Source: a bacterium | Lineage (GTDB): Bacteria > Patescibacteriota > Saccharimonadia > Saccharimonadales > Saccharimonadaceae | Length of the DNA: 59,463 bases | NCBI GenBank assembly: GCA_029549925.1 | Contig: JAKPIF010000026.1 | Coordinates: 1 to 59,463, forward strand | Direction: 5' to 3' | Shown: in pieces, positions 1 to 9,220 of the stretch | Layout: each line of letters starts with the position of its first letter | Position numbering within the stretch: the first letter of the stretch is position 1 | Position numbers and translations under genes: made by a program | Notes under the pieces: generated by a model | The model's database searches: none | The model's input: only the letters and a program-made list of their open reading frames with translations | What the model was told of the DNA's origin: nothing

Positions 1-964
1 TACCGTCCGCCACCACAAAGCTATCATCAATAAAAAGCCCCGCATAGTCACTAATGCCCCACCATTCGGACGATTTGTCCACCGTAAAGGTCAAGTTGCT
101 TGTGCTGTTCTTATAATAGCGGCTATCCGATAGCGCCACGCGCACGTTTCTCGGCTCAACGACAATTCTCTTAAATGCTGCTAACCACAGCTTCGCTAGC
201 TCATTATAGCCCTGCTCGGTCATATGTAGCCCCTCGACCAATAAGCTTTGGTTCTTTGCAAAATAATCGTACGCCGCACGGTCGCCGAGAAAGACTGTTT
301 TGCCATCCACTAGTTCAGGCAGACGGGCGTTAATCTCGCGCATTTTAGCATCATCGTTATGACTAGTGAATGGCACTTCGTTAACGATTATTACCTTAGC
401 GTCAGCTTCATCCCGCAGCCGCTCCGTAATATTTCTGAGATTGCTAATCGTCTCATCGGCTGGTATCTTTTGTCCCACGTCATTCGTGCCGAGCATAATC
501 TGCACGATTTCCACTTTATTATCCTTAAATTTAGTCAGGGCGTTGCTCAACAAATGATCCCGCCAATCGGTCGTTGTCGAACCATTGAGGCCAGTGTTAA
601 TCGCTTTGTAACCTTTGCCCAGCATTTTCACTTCGTCGGTCGGTGCTGGCGTCGCTTTGGCGCAGCAGCCATAGGTTAGCGAATCGCCGACAAAGCCGAT
701 CGTTTTAGAGTAGGGTATGTCGAGCGAGAAATTATTCACTTTTAGACTTTCTTCCGCCTTACCCGTCGATGCCAGCCGGCTACTCTGCCCCTTATTGATT
801 TTATCTTTACTAACTACGCTATTGACGTACCATGCGATTAGCGCCGCGCCAAATAGAGCCCCCACAAAAAGTAGTCCGCTCAAGATACGCTTAGCGTGGT
901 GGCGCTTATTTGCCGATGGTTTAAGACTTTTCTTTACTTTGGAATTCAGATTTGTCCGATACAC
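1..964 (-). CDS. Membrane-anchored SGNH/GDSL hydrolase, 3' end cut by window edge
   Basis: The frame reads from GTG at 964 off the left edge, giving at least 321 residues. A basic N-terminus and one membrane segment (about 29-49) put the catalytic domain outside the cell. The SGNH blocks are visible: GDSL at 93-96 (Ser95 the expected nucleophile), GLNGS at 125-129, GTND at 159-162, and EGLH at 244-247 followed by MTEQGY. The family hydrolyses esters of lipids, sugars or cell-wall acyl groups; the substrate here is unknown. The usual catalytic Asp of block V (DxxH) is Glu244. A TATAAT box at 971-976 sits 6 nt before GTG, so a leaderless start is likely. The C-terminal part in the window looks like a beta-rich extra domain. 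Confidence 0.85.
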   Translation of the reverse strand, partial: MYRTNLNSKVKKSLKPSANKRHHAKRILSGLLFVGALFGAALIAWYVNSVVSKDKINKGQSSRLASTGKAEESLKVNNFSLDIPYSKTIGFVGDSLTYGCCAKATPAPTDEVKMLGKGYKAINTGLNGSTTTDWRDHLLSNALTKFKDNKVEIVQIMLGTNDVGQKIPADETISNLRNITERLRDEADAKVIIVNEVPFTSHNDDAKMREINARLPELVDGKTVFLGDRAAYDYFAKNQSLLVEGLHMTEQGYNELAKLWLAAFKRIVVEPRNVRVALSDSRYYKNSTSNLTFTVDKSSEWWGISDYAGLFIDDSFVVADG

Positions 965-970
965 TGTTTT

Positions 971-976
971 ATTATA
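971..976 (-). promoter_or_regulatory. -10 box of SGNH hydrolase gene
   Basis: TATAAT on the minus strand, six bases before the GTG at 964. No clear -35 hexamer is seen. It is one of the repeated N6-start arrangements in this window. Confidence 0.55.
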
Positions 977-989
977 GCCCAAATCGCCA

Positions 990-1016
990 CCCTCGGCGAC
1001 GCCTAGCCGCCGAGGG
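990..1016 (-). terminator. Hairpin downstream of ABC transporter
   Basis: Perfect 8-bp inverted repeat CCCTCGGC/GCCGAGGG with an 11-nt loop, just after the ABC transporter stop codon. It lacks a U-tract, so it may terminate weakly or protect the 3' end. Confidence 0.4.
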
Positions 1017-1022
1017 CCTTGA

Positions 1023-2807
1023 CTAACTCAGCGCCGAACCAGCCTCGGCCGTTAGTTCTTCGCTTTTATACAGATTCCGATACGCCCTGCAGGATTTCAT
1101 TAATTCATCGTGGTTCCCCGCGGCCGCAATAACACCGTTATCTAGCATATAGATCATATCGGCATTCACGATCGTAGACAGGCGGTGAGCAATCATGATC
1201 ACAGTTTTATCTTGTAGAGTATTGATCGCCTCGCTAATGGCAGCCTGCGTTTCATTGTCCAAGGCGCTCGTTGCTTCATCAAAGATTATCACCTTACTAC
1301 CCCTGAGGAGCGCCCGCGCAATAGCAATTCGTTGTTTTTGTCCGCCCGATAGCTCCACGCCATTCTCGCCCAAGACACTGTCATATTTATCGGGCAAATT
1401 CATAATATAATCATCAATTTGCGCTACCTGGCAAGCGGCTCGAATTTCCGAGAGCGTCGCGTCAGGCTTGGCAAGTTCCAGGTTGTCGCGTACGGAAAAA
1501 TTAAATATATACGGTGACTGGCTAATCTCGGTAATGTTATCCCGAATCGCATCCTTAGTTAGGCTATCAATTGGCGCATCATCAATATAGATCTCGCCGC
1601 TTCCTTTGTGGTACAAGCGCGTTATTAAATTAGCAATTGTCGTTTTGCCAGCGCCTGAACGACCAACGAAAGCCACTTTAGTATTTGGTTTAATGTCGAA
1701 TGCCACATCATTTAATACTTTACGATTTGGCGAATTGCTATAGCTAAAGCTCACATGCTCGAACTTAATTTCACCCCGCGGCCGAGGCAGATCGGCCACG
1801 CCGAACTCCTCTTTTTGGTAGCTTTCACCATCAATGATTTGAAAGATTCGATTGCAACTCACGTTAAAGCTACTGGCGCTATTCACGATATCAGCGACCC
1901 ATCCTGTAATTGAAGCAATCCTTCCCCAATAAATTACAATAATAAGCATATTGGCGACGCTCAGCCAGCCATGGCTAATTAAAAATATGCCCAGGGCAAT
2001 ATTACCCGTATATAAAAGACCCCTAAAAAGCGAATATAGCACATTAAGGTTGCTGCGACTCTCCGTTATGCTATTACTGGCCATAATCGCCTGATTTACT
2101 TTTTTACTTATACGATTATTCGCCGCAGTGCCAGCGTTCAAAAGACGCACATCCCTAAAGCCGCGGATAATCTCTGTTAGCAGGCCCACGCTCTCGTCTT
2201 TTAGCTGTCGTTGTTGACGTTTGGTCTTACGAAAACTAGCATTGCGACGAGATGAAAACAGAATTAACGCGGTTAGTGCAATTAGCCAATAGACGAAGAA
2301 CTGCCAGCTAATCATCGCCACCAAAACTATTACAAATAATCTGGGCACAACCTCAAATACAGCATCGATCAGATCAGTCGCATCACTGAAGATTGAGCCG
2401 CAATCGTTAACCACCCGCTCGGTATAATATCCCGTGCCGCGTTCGTCAACCTCTGTCTGTTCTAGTTTAAATATTTCTCGCGTCAGATGCTTTACTAGCC
2501 CAATGTGCACATACGGGTTAAGTGTGAAATAAACTTTAGTCTTAAGATAGCTGGTAATCGCAACTACGATTCTTAGTCCAAGATCGCATAGTACATAGAC
2601 TAGAGCTAGTCTTAGGCTATTCTGGCTAATAAAGGCTACTATTTTGCCGGTAAAGTACGGCTCTGTGGCATCAGTTAAGCCGCTCACCACAGCGACTACG
2701 GTATAGGCAACAATAAGCCATCGTTTGCCAGCGGTGTAGCGCCACAGAATCCCAAGGTTCCGCCACGTTGATGACTCAGTTTCTGTTTTATTGTCACTTT
2801 TTGCCAA
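1023..2807 (-). CDS. ABC transporter, fused membrane and ATPase domains (exporter half-transporter)
   Basis: A 594-residue half-transporter of the MsbA/LmrA/Atm1 type: a six-helix membrane domain (about 28-310) followed by a nucleotide-binding domain. Visible motifs: Walker A GRSGAGKT (382-389), Q-loop Gln430, signature LSGGQ (486-490), Walker B VIIFDE (506-511) and H-loop His541, so the ATPase should be active. It would work as a homodimer exporting lipids, peptides or drugs; the substrate cannot be read from sequence. The start is TTG at 2807, supported by a GGAG-type ribosome site 8 nt upstream and the MAKS N-terminus. It is probably a single-gene transcript, ending at a hairpin at 990-1016. 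Confidence 0.9.
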   Translation of the reverse strand: MAKSDNKTETESSTWRNLGILWRYTAGKRWLIVAYTVVAVVSGLTDATEPYFTGKIVAFISQNSLRLALVYVLCDLGLRIVVAITSYLKTKVYFTLNPYVHIGLVKHLTREIFKLEQTEVDERGTGYYTERVVNDCGSIFSDATDLIDAVFEVVPRLFVIVLVAMISWQFFVYWLIALTALILFSSRRNASFRKTKRQQRQLKDESVGLLTEIIRGFRDVRLLNAGTAANNRISKKVNQAIMASNSITESRSNLNVLYSLFRGLLYTGNIALGIFLISHGWLSVANMLIIVIYWGRIASITGWVADIVNSASSFNVSCNRIFQIIDGESYQKEEFGVADLPRPRGEIKFEHVSFSYSNSPNRKVLNDVAFDIKPNTKVAFVGRSGAGKTTIANLITRLYHKGSGEIYIDDAPIDSLTKDAIRDNITEISQSPYIFNFSVRDNLELAKPDATLSEIRAACQVAQIDDYIMNLPDKYDSVLGENGVELSGGQKQRIAIARALLRGSKVIIFDEATSALDNETQAAISEAINTLQDKTVIMIAHRLSTIVNADMIYMLDNGVIAAAGNHDELMKSCRAYRNLYKSEELTAEAGSALS

Positions 2808-2886
2808 AAGACACTCCCCGTAGATGTTAATTTATAGCTGAACATATTCTAGCACAGTAATAAGTATTACTATGACAGCTCGTTAT

Positions 2887-2912
2887 TTGACGCATAGGGC
2901 ACATGGTATAAT
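2887..2912 (+). promoter_or_regulatory. Promoter of adenylate-kinase-like gene
   Basis: TTGACG at 2887-2892 and an extended -10 TGGTATAAT ending at 2912. The spacing of 14 is short, so the extended -10 probably drives it. The predicted leader is about 7 nt. Confidence 0.55.
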
Positions 2913-2925
2913 CTAGTTAATCATT

Positions 2926-3561
2926 ATGGATCCTAAAATTTCTGCGATTAAAAGCTGGCTTAGCAGCCGAAGTATCAACATATTCGGCATTCAATTTGCT
3001 GGTAAAGATAGCGTTGGCACGCCATTGGCTCAAGAGTTAGATGGCGAATTTATTAGTAGTGGCGACATTGTAAGAGCTGCCGCAAAAAACAGCACCGATC
3101 AGGCCATCAAAAAGGCCGCTAAAATTACCGAGAGCGGAGTTTTGGCGCCAACTGAGGAATTTAGACGTCTAATAGTGCCATATCTAACCGATCCTAAACT
3201 AGCTGGCAAACCGCTCGTTCTTGGATCAGTAGGTCGCTGGATTGGCGAAGAAGACATCGTTATGCACGCCCTGCACGCCAGCGGTCACGACCTCGCCGCC
3301 GTCATTGTCCTTAATATTTCGCTCAGCGAAGTGTGGCGCCGTTGGGATAATGTCCGCGCCACCCGAAACGGCGGGCGAGCTGACGACCTAACGCGCGAAC
3401 GCGTCGAGCGCCGCCTTAGTGAATACCAAACTAAAACATTGCCCGTCATTGCAAAATATCGTCAGTTGGGCCTGACAATCGACATCGACGCAACTGGCCC
3501 CGTCGATGAAACCATCGCCATCGTTAATGACGCACTTTTCGATTATGCCCGCAGCCACTAA
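2926..3561 (+). CDS. adk: Adenylate kinase-like nucleoside monophosphate kinase
   Basis: A 211-residue protein with the adenylate kinase plan: a P-loop (21-29), GDIVRAA (46-52, matching the AMP-binding GDMLRAA of Adk), a mid-protein GRW segment in the place of GFPR, and RADDLTRERVERRLSEY (151-167, matching the R-x-DD LID/arginine region). The family moves phosphate between ATP and AMP or another NMP. The P-loop is unusual: it reads GIQFAGKDS rather than GxPGxGKGT, so nucleotide specificity may differ from textbook Adk. It sits alone on the plus strand with its own promoter. The best alternative is another member of the Adk/UMP-CMP kinase family. Confidence 0.75.
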   Translation: MDPKISAIKSWLSSRSINIFGIQFAGKDSVGTPLAQELDGEFISSGDIVRAAAKNSTDQAIKKAAKITESGVLAPTEEFRRLIVPYLTDPKLAGKPLVLGSVGRWIGEEDIVMHALHASGHDLAAVIVLNISLSEVWRRWDNVRATRNGGRADDLTRERVERRLSEYQTKTLPVIAKYRQLGLTIDIDATGPVDETIAIVNDALFDYARSH

Positions 3562-3705
3562 TTGCGTAACGCAATCTGCCGCCTGAGGCGCCATAGTGGT
3601 GGTGGCTATAGGATCGTCGGCCGACGAATTAGTCTTGGCCTTACGCCCGTTGTCGTTGTAATCTAGCCATGCAAAAGTATCTGATCCTAGGTGATATCCA
3701 CGAAG

Positions 3706-4182
3706 TCAAATATTATACTCTGGATATTTTAGGTAATCGGTTGTGTCACCTATTTCTGGCGAAGAGCTGCTTACGGTGCTCGACAGCCGCACTCGTTTGA
3801 CGCGTTGATCGGCGGTTGCAAAGTAGCTATAATTAGCTCCCGCAAAAATACGCTGCGCGCCACTCGGCCAAATCGTCGCTATCGGCACGCCTCTTCCGGT
3901 GTTAATTTGAGACACTCGCCCTTCTTTGTTCATCACCAGAAGTACTCTCCCACTAGCCGAAAGCAAGTTTCGACCGTCTCGCCAACCAATCGTTTCGATA
4001 ATATTTGGATTAGGTAAATTAATACCTAATCCAAAATCCGTCACTTCGTTCACGTCCGGTAATTCACCGGCGACAACCTCTGAATGAGACGGCAAGCCTA
4101 TTGACACAGCAATCAATAAAAAACAAAACACGGCAACCCGCCACAATTGCCTTTGAAAATATTGATATCTTTGTTTTAGCAC
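3706..4182 (-). CDS. Small secreted or anchored protein of unknown function
   Basis: 158 residues beginning at GTG, with a hydrophobic N-terminal stretch (about 14-30) that reads as a signal peptide or anchor. The mature part has repeated beta-type segments (LLSASGRVLLVMNKEGRV, then IFAGANYSYFATADQRV). These faintly recall RCC1-type propeller blades found elsewhere in the window, but they are too few to make a propeller. I do not recognise a family. After the TGA stop the same frame stays open through the intergenic space, with plausible protein-like sequence (WLDYNDNGRKAK). It may be the shortened remnant of a longer secreted protein. The upstream -10 is weak (TATGAT). Confidence 0.5.
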   Translation of the reverse strand: MLKQRYQYFQRQLWRVAVFCFLLIAVSIGLPSHSEVVAGELPDVNEVTDFGLGINLPNPNIIETIGWRDGRNLLSASGRVLLVMNKEGRVSQINTGRGVPIATIWPSGAQRIFAGANYSYFATADQRVKRVRLSSTVSSSSPEIGDTTDYLKYPEYNI

Positions 4183-4222
4183 GCCGGTATTCAGGTTATC
4201 ATAAGCTTAGTGCAAGCGCAAA

Positions 4223-4249
4223 CAGCCCCTTCGCGCTGTGAAGGGGCTG
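4223..4249 (-). terminator. Terminator of dnaK
   Basis: 10-bp perfect stem CAGCCCCTTC/GAAGGGGCTG with a 7-nt loop, 19 nt beyond the dnaK stop, followed on the minus strand by TTTGCGC. Confidence 0.65.
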
Positions 4250-4268
4250 CAGCTAATCTTAACGCGCC

Positions 4269-6146
4269 TTATTTTTTATCGTTTACGACTTCACCCTCTA
4301 CAGGGCCATCGTCCTTGCCATCTGATTTATCATCTTTGCTCTCTTTTGCCGCCGTCTGATAAAGTTTGGCACCGATCGACTGCATCTTCTCTGATAGCTC
4401 CTTCGTTGCTGACTCTAGCTCATCCTTACTCTCAGATTTTAGATGCTTTTCGGCTTCTTCGACAGCCTTGCTTAGCTCCTTCTTGTCGTCGTCACTAATC
4501 TTATCCTTGAACTCATCTGGCATCTTCTTTGCCTGATAGATTGTGTTCTCTAAGGTGTTACGGGCATCAGTCGCTTCACGCTTCGCCTTGTCCTCAGCAG
4601 CGTGCTCTTTCGCCTCAGCTTCAGCCTTAGCAATATCCTCTTTACTGAGATTACCGCTGTTCTGAATCGTAATCGACTGTTCTTTGCCAGTTCCCTTATC
4701 CTTAGCGCTCACATTCAAAATACCGTTTGCGTCAATGTTGAACGTCACCTCGATTTGTGGCACGCCACGTGGCGCCGGAGCGATACCATCTAGGATAAAG
4801 CGACCGAGCGACTTGTTGTCCTTGGCAAATTCACGCTCACCCTGCAAGACGTTAATCTCCACCTGAGGCTGGTTATCTGATGCCGTACTAAACACCTGGG
4901 ACTTGCTAGTCGGAATAGTCGTGTTACGGTCAATCAGCTTAGTCGACACACCACCCATCGTCTCGATGCCGAGACTCAACGGAGTGACATCTAGCAGTAG
5001 CACATCCTTAACTTCGCCAGACAGCACACCGCCCTGAATCGCGGCACCATCAGCCACGACCTCATCCGGGTTCACACCCTGCATCGGCTCTTTGCCAAAG
5101 ATACTCTTTGCCTTCTCGACCACGGCTGGCATACGAGTCATACCGCCGACTAGCACCACATGACCGATATCTGATGCGGTTAGACCGGCATCCTTCATTG
5201 CCTTCTCGCATGGCACCGCCAAGCGGTCTAGCAGATCGCTACACCAGTTCTCAATATCAGCACGAGTCAAAGTCATTTCGAAATGCTTTGGACCACTAGC
5301 ATCAGCCGTAATGAACGGCAAGCTAACGTCATATGAAGTAGTCGTGCTGAGTTCCTTCTTTGCCTTTTCAGCTTCATCCTTCAGACGTTGCATCGCTGTT
5401 TTGTCCGTGCTCAGGTCGATGCCTGTTTCGCTCTTAAATTTCGCGAGGAAGTGCTCCACGATGCGGTTATCGAAGTCTTCGCCACCTAGATGGGTGTCGC
5501 CGTTGGTTGACTTCACCTCAAAGACGCCATCGCCGAGTTCTAGAATTGAGACGTCGAACGTACCGCCGCCGAGGTCAAAGACCACGATCTTTTCGTCATT
5601 ATTCTTGTCTAGGCCATAGGCTAGTGCTGCCGCTGTCGGCTCGTTCACAATGCGCTTAACATCAAGCCCTGCGATCTTACCAGCATCCTTTGTTGCCTGG
5701 CGCTGGCTGTCGTCAAAGTAAGCCGGCACCGTAATGACCGCCTCGGTAACGGGCTGGCCGAGATACTTCTCCGCGTCCGCCTTGATCTTGCTCAGAATCA
5801 TGGCGCTGATTTCCTCTGGGCTATAGACTTTGCCATTTAGTTCAACCGCCGCATTACCCTTGTTGTTGACGATCTTGAACGGCACGAGCTCCTTATCCTT
5901 TTGCACCTCTGGATCATTGTAGCGGCGTCCCATTAAACGCTTAACTGCGTAAATCGTGTTCTCAGCGTTGACGACGCGCTGGCGCTGCGCCACTTTACCG
6001 ACCAAGCGCTCGCCCTTCTTATCAATTGCCACTACCGACGGTGTGGTGCGGTCGCCCTCTTTGTTCGTGATAATCTCAGGTTTGCCCGCCACGAGATAAG
6101 CAAACGCGCTGTTGGTCGTTCCTAAATCAATTCCAATTATTGCCAT
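4269..6146 (-). CDS. dnaK: Molecular chaperone DnaK (Hsp70)
   Basis: A 625-residue Hsp70. The N-terminal ATPase begins [10 protein letters not shown]. Further signatures are [14 protein letters not shown] and [13 protein letters not shown]. The substrate-binding beta domain follows, then a charged helical lid ending in an acidic, disordered tail. It binds exposed hydrophobic segments of client proteins in an ATP cycle driven by GrpE (10163-10705) and a DnaJ that is not in this window. Regulation is visible: a perfect CIRCE (6274-6300) overlaps a strong promoter, so HrcA (10698-11456) should repress it. The leader is long (about 110 nt) for this genome and carries a weak ribosome site (AAAGGGT) before ATG 6146. 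Confidence 0.98.
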   Translation of the reverse strand: MAIIGIDLGTTNSAFAYLVAGKPEIITNKEGDRTTPSVVAIDKKGERLVGKVAQRQRVVNAENTIYAVKRLMGRRYNDPEVQKDKELVPFKIVNNKGNAAVELNGKVYSPEEISAMILSKIKADAEKYLGQPVTEAVITVPAYFDDSQRQATKDAGKIAGLDVKRIVNEPTAAALAYGLDKNNDEKIVVFDLGGGTFDVSILELGDGVFEVKSTNGDTHLGGEDFDNRIVEHFLAKFKSETGIDLSTDKTAMQRLKDEAEKAKKELSTTTSYDVSLPFITADASGPKHFEMTLTRADIENWCSDLLDRLAVPCEKAMKDAGLTASDIGHVVLVGGMTRMPAVVEKAKSIFGKEPMQGVNPDEVVADGAAIQGGVLSGEVKDVLLLDVTPLSLGIETMGGVSTKLIDRNTTIPTSKSQVFSTASDNQPQVEINVLQGEREFAKDNKSLGRFILDGIAPAPRGVPQIEVTFNIDANGILNVSAKDKGTGKEQSITIQNSGNLSKEDIAKAEAEAKEHAAEDKAKREATDARNTLENTIYQAKKMPDEFKDKISDDDKKELSKAVEEAEKHLKSESKDELESATKELSEKMQSIGAKLYQTAAKESKDDKSDGKDDGPVEGEVVNDKK

Positions 6147-6262
6147 AACTACCCTTTCCGTTAACTATTCATCCGGCTCGCCGATTTAGCCATCCGCGCC
6201 CATGGCCTCCTTCTATCTCGCTAACGCTTGGCGCTTTACCTTATCGACTGCCAACTATCTCT

Positions 6263-6300
6263 AATATAGTCCGTTAGCACTCGTGTGTCAAGAGTGCTAA
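6263..6300 (-). promoter_or_regulatory. CIRCE operator with embedded dnaK promoter
   Basis: Perfect CIRCE, TTAGCACTC-N9-GAGTGCTAA, at 6274-6300. On the minus strand the -35 TTGACA lies in the CIRCE spacer (6286-6291). After a 17-nt spacer comes the -10 TATATT (6263-6268). HrcA bound here would cover the -35 and spacer and so block RNA polymerase. A short AUG-to-stop of five codons follows an AAGGAGG in the leader, but its spacing is too tight to trust. Confidence 0.95.
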
Positions 6301-6309
6301 TTAAGATTT

Positions 6310-9021
6310 TTACAGACCCGATGTTAGTGTATAAATGACTCTGCCAGTATAAGTCCCAGCTGGCTGAGTAACAGATGTTGCGAAGCCAAATGTCGAGCGA
6401 ATGCTTGCAGCACTAGTTGCCTCAGCGCTAGATAGAATAGTCAGTGGCGAAGAGCTAGCTGGCACTTTTCGCCACTGCCCTGTCGACGTACCGTCGGTTG
6501 AGTCAAGTCGGAGCGACCAGCCATTTTGCCCTGCAACTGGCTCATTTATTGTAGACAAGGCGTGTTTGCCATCAGACAAGCTTGCGTCGCCATCCGCGTT
6601 CATGGTCAACGAGTATCCACCCTCGATACCATTCGTTCGCACGGAGCTGTCGATATAGCCAGTCGCCACCCCGCCAACTTTAGCTGTTAGGCTTAGAGCG
6701 TTATTTGAACCGCTGCTAGTCCGCGTCGTCATGCCGATACTGTTTGGCTGTGATGCGAGCGATACGTTTACCGTCTTGCGCCGGGCAATCGTTGTCGCAT
6801 GCGCCGTTCCGTCGCCCGTCGTCTCAACCGTTATTGTCGCCGTCGCCGGCGTCACTGCTGCTGCATCCACCTGATAATCTAAGGTAATCGGCGTCCGTTC
6901 AACGCCTTTGCCACCGTTATCCGCTGCCGCTGGAATGCCATTACTGTCATAAGTCGGCTGCTCGCCCGTAATATGCGCTTCTTTGCCCGCCGCCACCATG
7001 TTCGCCTCCAGCTTGTCCATGTCAATAGTTACCGTTGACGTACCATCATCGTTGGACGCCAAGGCGTAATCAGTATCTTTTTTTAGTGTGTATTCGCCAG
7101 TCTTTAGTGACCCATTTACTACCGTCAAGTATTTAGGCAAGGTGACAATAATTTTACTATTGGTATCCTGATTATACGTTCTCGGCGTGATTGATAAAGT
7201 CCCTGTCGAAGAGACATTGGTCGAATCATTTGCAGCAAGGTCAATCATCAACAACCCCGGTATCATGGTATATTTTCTAACGCCAACGTTTTTAAAGCTG
7301 TTCCATTCGGTAGTGCTAGCGACTGCGCGCGTCAGTTCCTTGGCCTTACCGTCAATAGTTTTATCAAGCACTTTAAACTCAATGTGATTAAACCAATAAG
7401 CATCATCAAGGCTATAGCGCTCGCTCTCTATTTTCAGCATAGATAAGTTAAGAATGGAACCAACAGTTGTCAATGCGCTTTGATAAGTATTTCCATTGTC
7501 GTCGGTAGTTAAGCCGTATGCACCACAGCCATTTGAAATATCAGGGAATCCGTCGCTCCCCAGCTTAGCGGCGCTTACTAGCGAATTGTTGTTGCGCGTT
7601 CGACCAGCATAATCTGCATGTGCCACGCTATACAACAAAAGACTACTCGGATTCCACGCAATGCAGCCAACATTATTCGAACTGTAGTCATTGGTTGCGC
7701 TGTTCGACGACATCACCGCCCTTAGTGGCACTATCTGTCCTTCGTAATAATGGTGATTATCCCACCAGTCAACTTCTTCCGTGGGATTATAAGTGATATA
7801 ATATTGGTTATTGTTATCATCGACGAAGGTCGTCATAGAGCCAGTCACCTGGCTAGTTAGCCAATACGAATATGTGGCATCTGATATATCCGCTTCCTGA
7901 GCACTATTAACACCAGTAAAATCAAACGCCTCAGCCTTAACATTGTAGGCCTTGGACGTTTTTGGAATATCAGTCAGCGGAACATAAATACCAATCTGCA
8001 TCAGGGACTGCGTACACCGGGTATCGCTCGTTGCTCGCGAGTTTCCCGAGGCATCTATATTACGGGCACATCGTGCTATCGCCGTAGCTGCGCCGGTCGT
8101 TTCAATATGTAGCGTGTCATCACCATTTTTAGAAACGCTTACTTTTCCGCTCTGGCCAGTCCGTGCGCCCCATCGTCCACCTTCATAGATATCAAATCCA
8201 CCACCAACATCGGTATGATGAACATACCACCCAGACGGCAACTCGCTCATGTCGATATCGAATGAATAGTTGCCGCCTTTAATTGGCTCAATGCCAAGAT
8301 TATTGGCTCGACCGTCAGTCTTCATGTATATACCAACGTCTAGGTTAAAATGGGTGTAGCCACTTTCAAAATGCGTCGATCCACCCGAAGATCCGAGCAC
8401 GACGCCATAATTCAGCCTCCCTACTACGGTTATCGGATCGATCACCACATTGGCCGCTCCATCGTTCACGGCCACACTTGGTGTTATAGTGTCGCCATTT
8501 CCGCCCCACGGCTTGGTTGTTATATCCCAACTCGAACTAACCATACCGTCGTCAGCATTGATATAACAAATCGCCTGATTAGCCACAATACTAGCCTTAT
8601 CATTGACGGCCGCTGCCTTGACTTCGCTCTTATGCGTTTCGTCGCTATCGCAACCACTAACCGAGGCTGTGTCGATATAATTGTTGACCGGCATAGTGAA
8701 CGTTAGCTTGATCCAACCACCGCTCGCCGTATAGTTCACACGATAACGCACCACGTTATTATTCAATATCGTGCGGCGAGAAGCATTATCCGCGCCATAG
8801 TCATTTTCATTCAGTGTTTCACCACGTATCGTTACGCTAGCTCCAGTACCTGCCTGCAATATCTGCACACCAGATATTTGCCCCATACCAGTTGTCTCCG
8901 CCCGTGCTAACTTAATCCTCTGATTTGAAATCAGCATTAGCGACACGCTTGCGCCAAATCCGCTCACCGCCATTATGCCGACGGCCAATAATATCTGAGA
9001 AATTTTCTTTTTAACGCCCAT
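6310..9021 (-). CDS. Large secreted surface protein, unknown function
   Basis: 903 residues with a clear export signal (basic GVKKK, hydrophobic core about 8-32, then an Ala-rich cleavage area). The rest is Ser/Thr/Asn/Gly-rich beta sequence typical of adhesins. The last 180 residues hold a compact beta-sandwich-like unit ending QPAGTYTGRVIYTLTSGL, reminiscent of cell-surface WxL-type or pilin-like domains. That likeness is a guess from pattern only. Paired cysteines in the middle could form disulfides after export. No LPxTG or C-terminal membrane anchor is seen. It lies between dnaK and the grpE-hrcA pair, and its 5' region carries the candidate structured RNA at 9086-9215. A weak ribosome site (AAAGGAT) precedes ATG 9021. 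Confidence 0.75.
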   Translation of the reverse strand: MGVKKKISQILLAVGIMAVSGFGASVSLMLISNQRIKLARAETTGMGQISGVQILQAGTGASVTIRGETLNENDYGADNASRRTILNNNVVRYRVNYTASGGWIKLTFTMPVNNYIDTASVSGCDSDETHKSEVKAAAVNDKASIVANQAICYINADDGMVSSSWDITTKPWGGNGDTITPSVAVNDGAANVVIDPITVVGRLNYGVVLGSSGGSTHFESGYTHFNLDVGIYMKTDGRANNLGIEPIKGGNYSFDIDMSELPSGWYVHHTDVGGGFDIYEGGRWGARTGQSGKVSVSKNGDDTLHIETTGAATAIARCARNIDASGNSRATSDTRCTQSLMQIGIYVPLTDIPKTSKAYNVKAEAFDFTGVNSAQEADISDATYSYWLTSQVTGSMTTFVDDNNNQYYITYNPTEEVDWWDNHHYYEGQIVPLRAVMSSNSATNDYSSNNVGCIAWNPSSLLLYSVAHADYAGRTRNNNSLVSAAKLGSDGFPDISNGCGAYGLTTDDNGNTYQSALTTVGSILNLSMLKIESERYSLDDAYWFNHIEFKVLDKTIDGKAKELTRAVASTTEWNSFKNVGVRKYTMIPGLLMIDLAANDSTNVSSTGTLSITPRTYNQDTNSKIIVTLPKYLTVVNGSLKTGEYTLKKDTDYALASNDDGTSTVTIDMDKLEANMVAAGKEAHITGEQPTYDSNGIPAAADNGGKGVERTPITLDYQVDAAAVTPATATITVETTGDGTAHATTIARRKTVNVSLASQPNSIGMTTRTSSGSNNALSLTAKVGGVATGYIDSSVRTNGIEGGYSLTMNADGDASLSDGKHALSTINEPVAGQNGWSLRLDSTDGTSTGQWRKVPASSSPLTILSSAEATSAASIRSTFGFATSVTQPAGTYTGRVIYTLTSGL

Positions 9022-9085
9022 CTACTTTTATCCTTTACCGACGTGGCACCCTATAGCAAAAAGTGGATAGCCCTGTACGCCGGGT

Positions 9086-9215
9086 TGCCTAAAAATAGAG
9101 CCTAAGCACTTGCGTCAAAGTCTCTGCCCAGCGACTGGGATGTCCAGTTTGACTTCGACGAACGAATAGGTGCATAGATATAGATAAAGTGCTTATTAAA
9201 TCTTATTTTTAGGCA
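9086..9215 (-). ncRNA. Candidate structured RNA (free RNA or 5' leader of the surface-protein gene)
   Basis: A nested set of perfect stems fills this gap. P1 is 12 bp (TGCCTAAAAATA at 9086-9097 with TATTTTTAGGCA at 9204-9215). P2 is 8 bp (9104-9111 with 9187-9194). P3 is 6 bp (GTCAAA 9114-9119 with TTTGAC 9148-9153). P4 is 5 bp with a 3-nt loop (CCCAG 9127-9131 with CTGGG 9135-9139). A small TTCG/CGAA hairpin sits in the large asymmetric loop. A good promoter (9221-9250) places the transcription start at the outer base of P1 on the minus strand. The fold resembles a stand-alone RNA (6S-like length and shape) or a riboswitch-like leader. I cannot match it to a known class. Confidence 0.55.
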
Positions 9216-9220
9216 TTAGT

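Noticed and set aside
3388-3594. Minus-strand frame across the end of the adenylate-kinase-like gene
   Set aside because: Antisense shadow of a well-supported gene. It shares a frame with the small secreted protein upstream, but no start signal is present.
6171-6240. Mini-ORF (ATG GGC GCG GAT GGC TAA) after an AAGGAGG in the dnaK leader
   Set aside because: Only 2 nt separate the ribosome site from ATG, too close for use; five codons carry no regulatory pattern such as repeated rare codons.
9086-9215. Inverted repeats as the ends of a small transposon or MITE
   Set aside because: No flanking target duplication is visible, and the nested stems plus a precisely placed promoter fit an RNA better.
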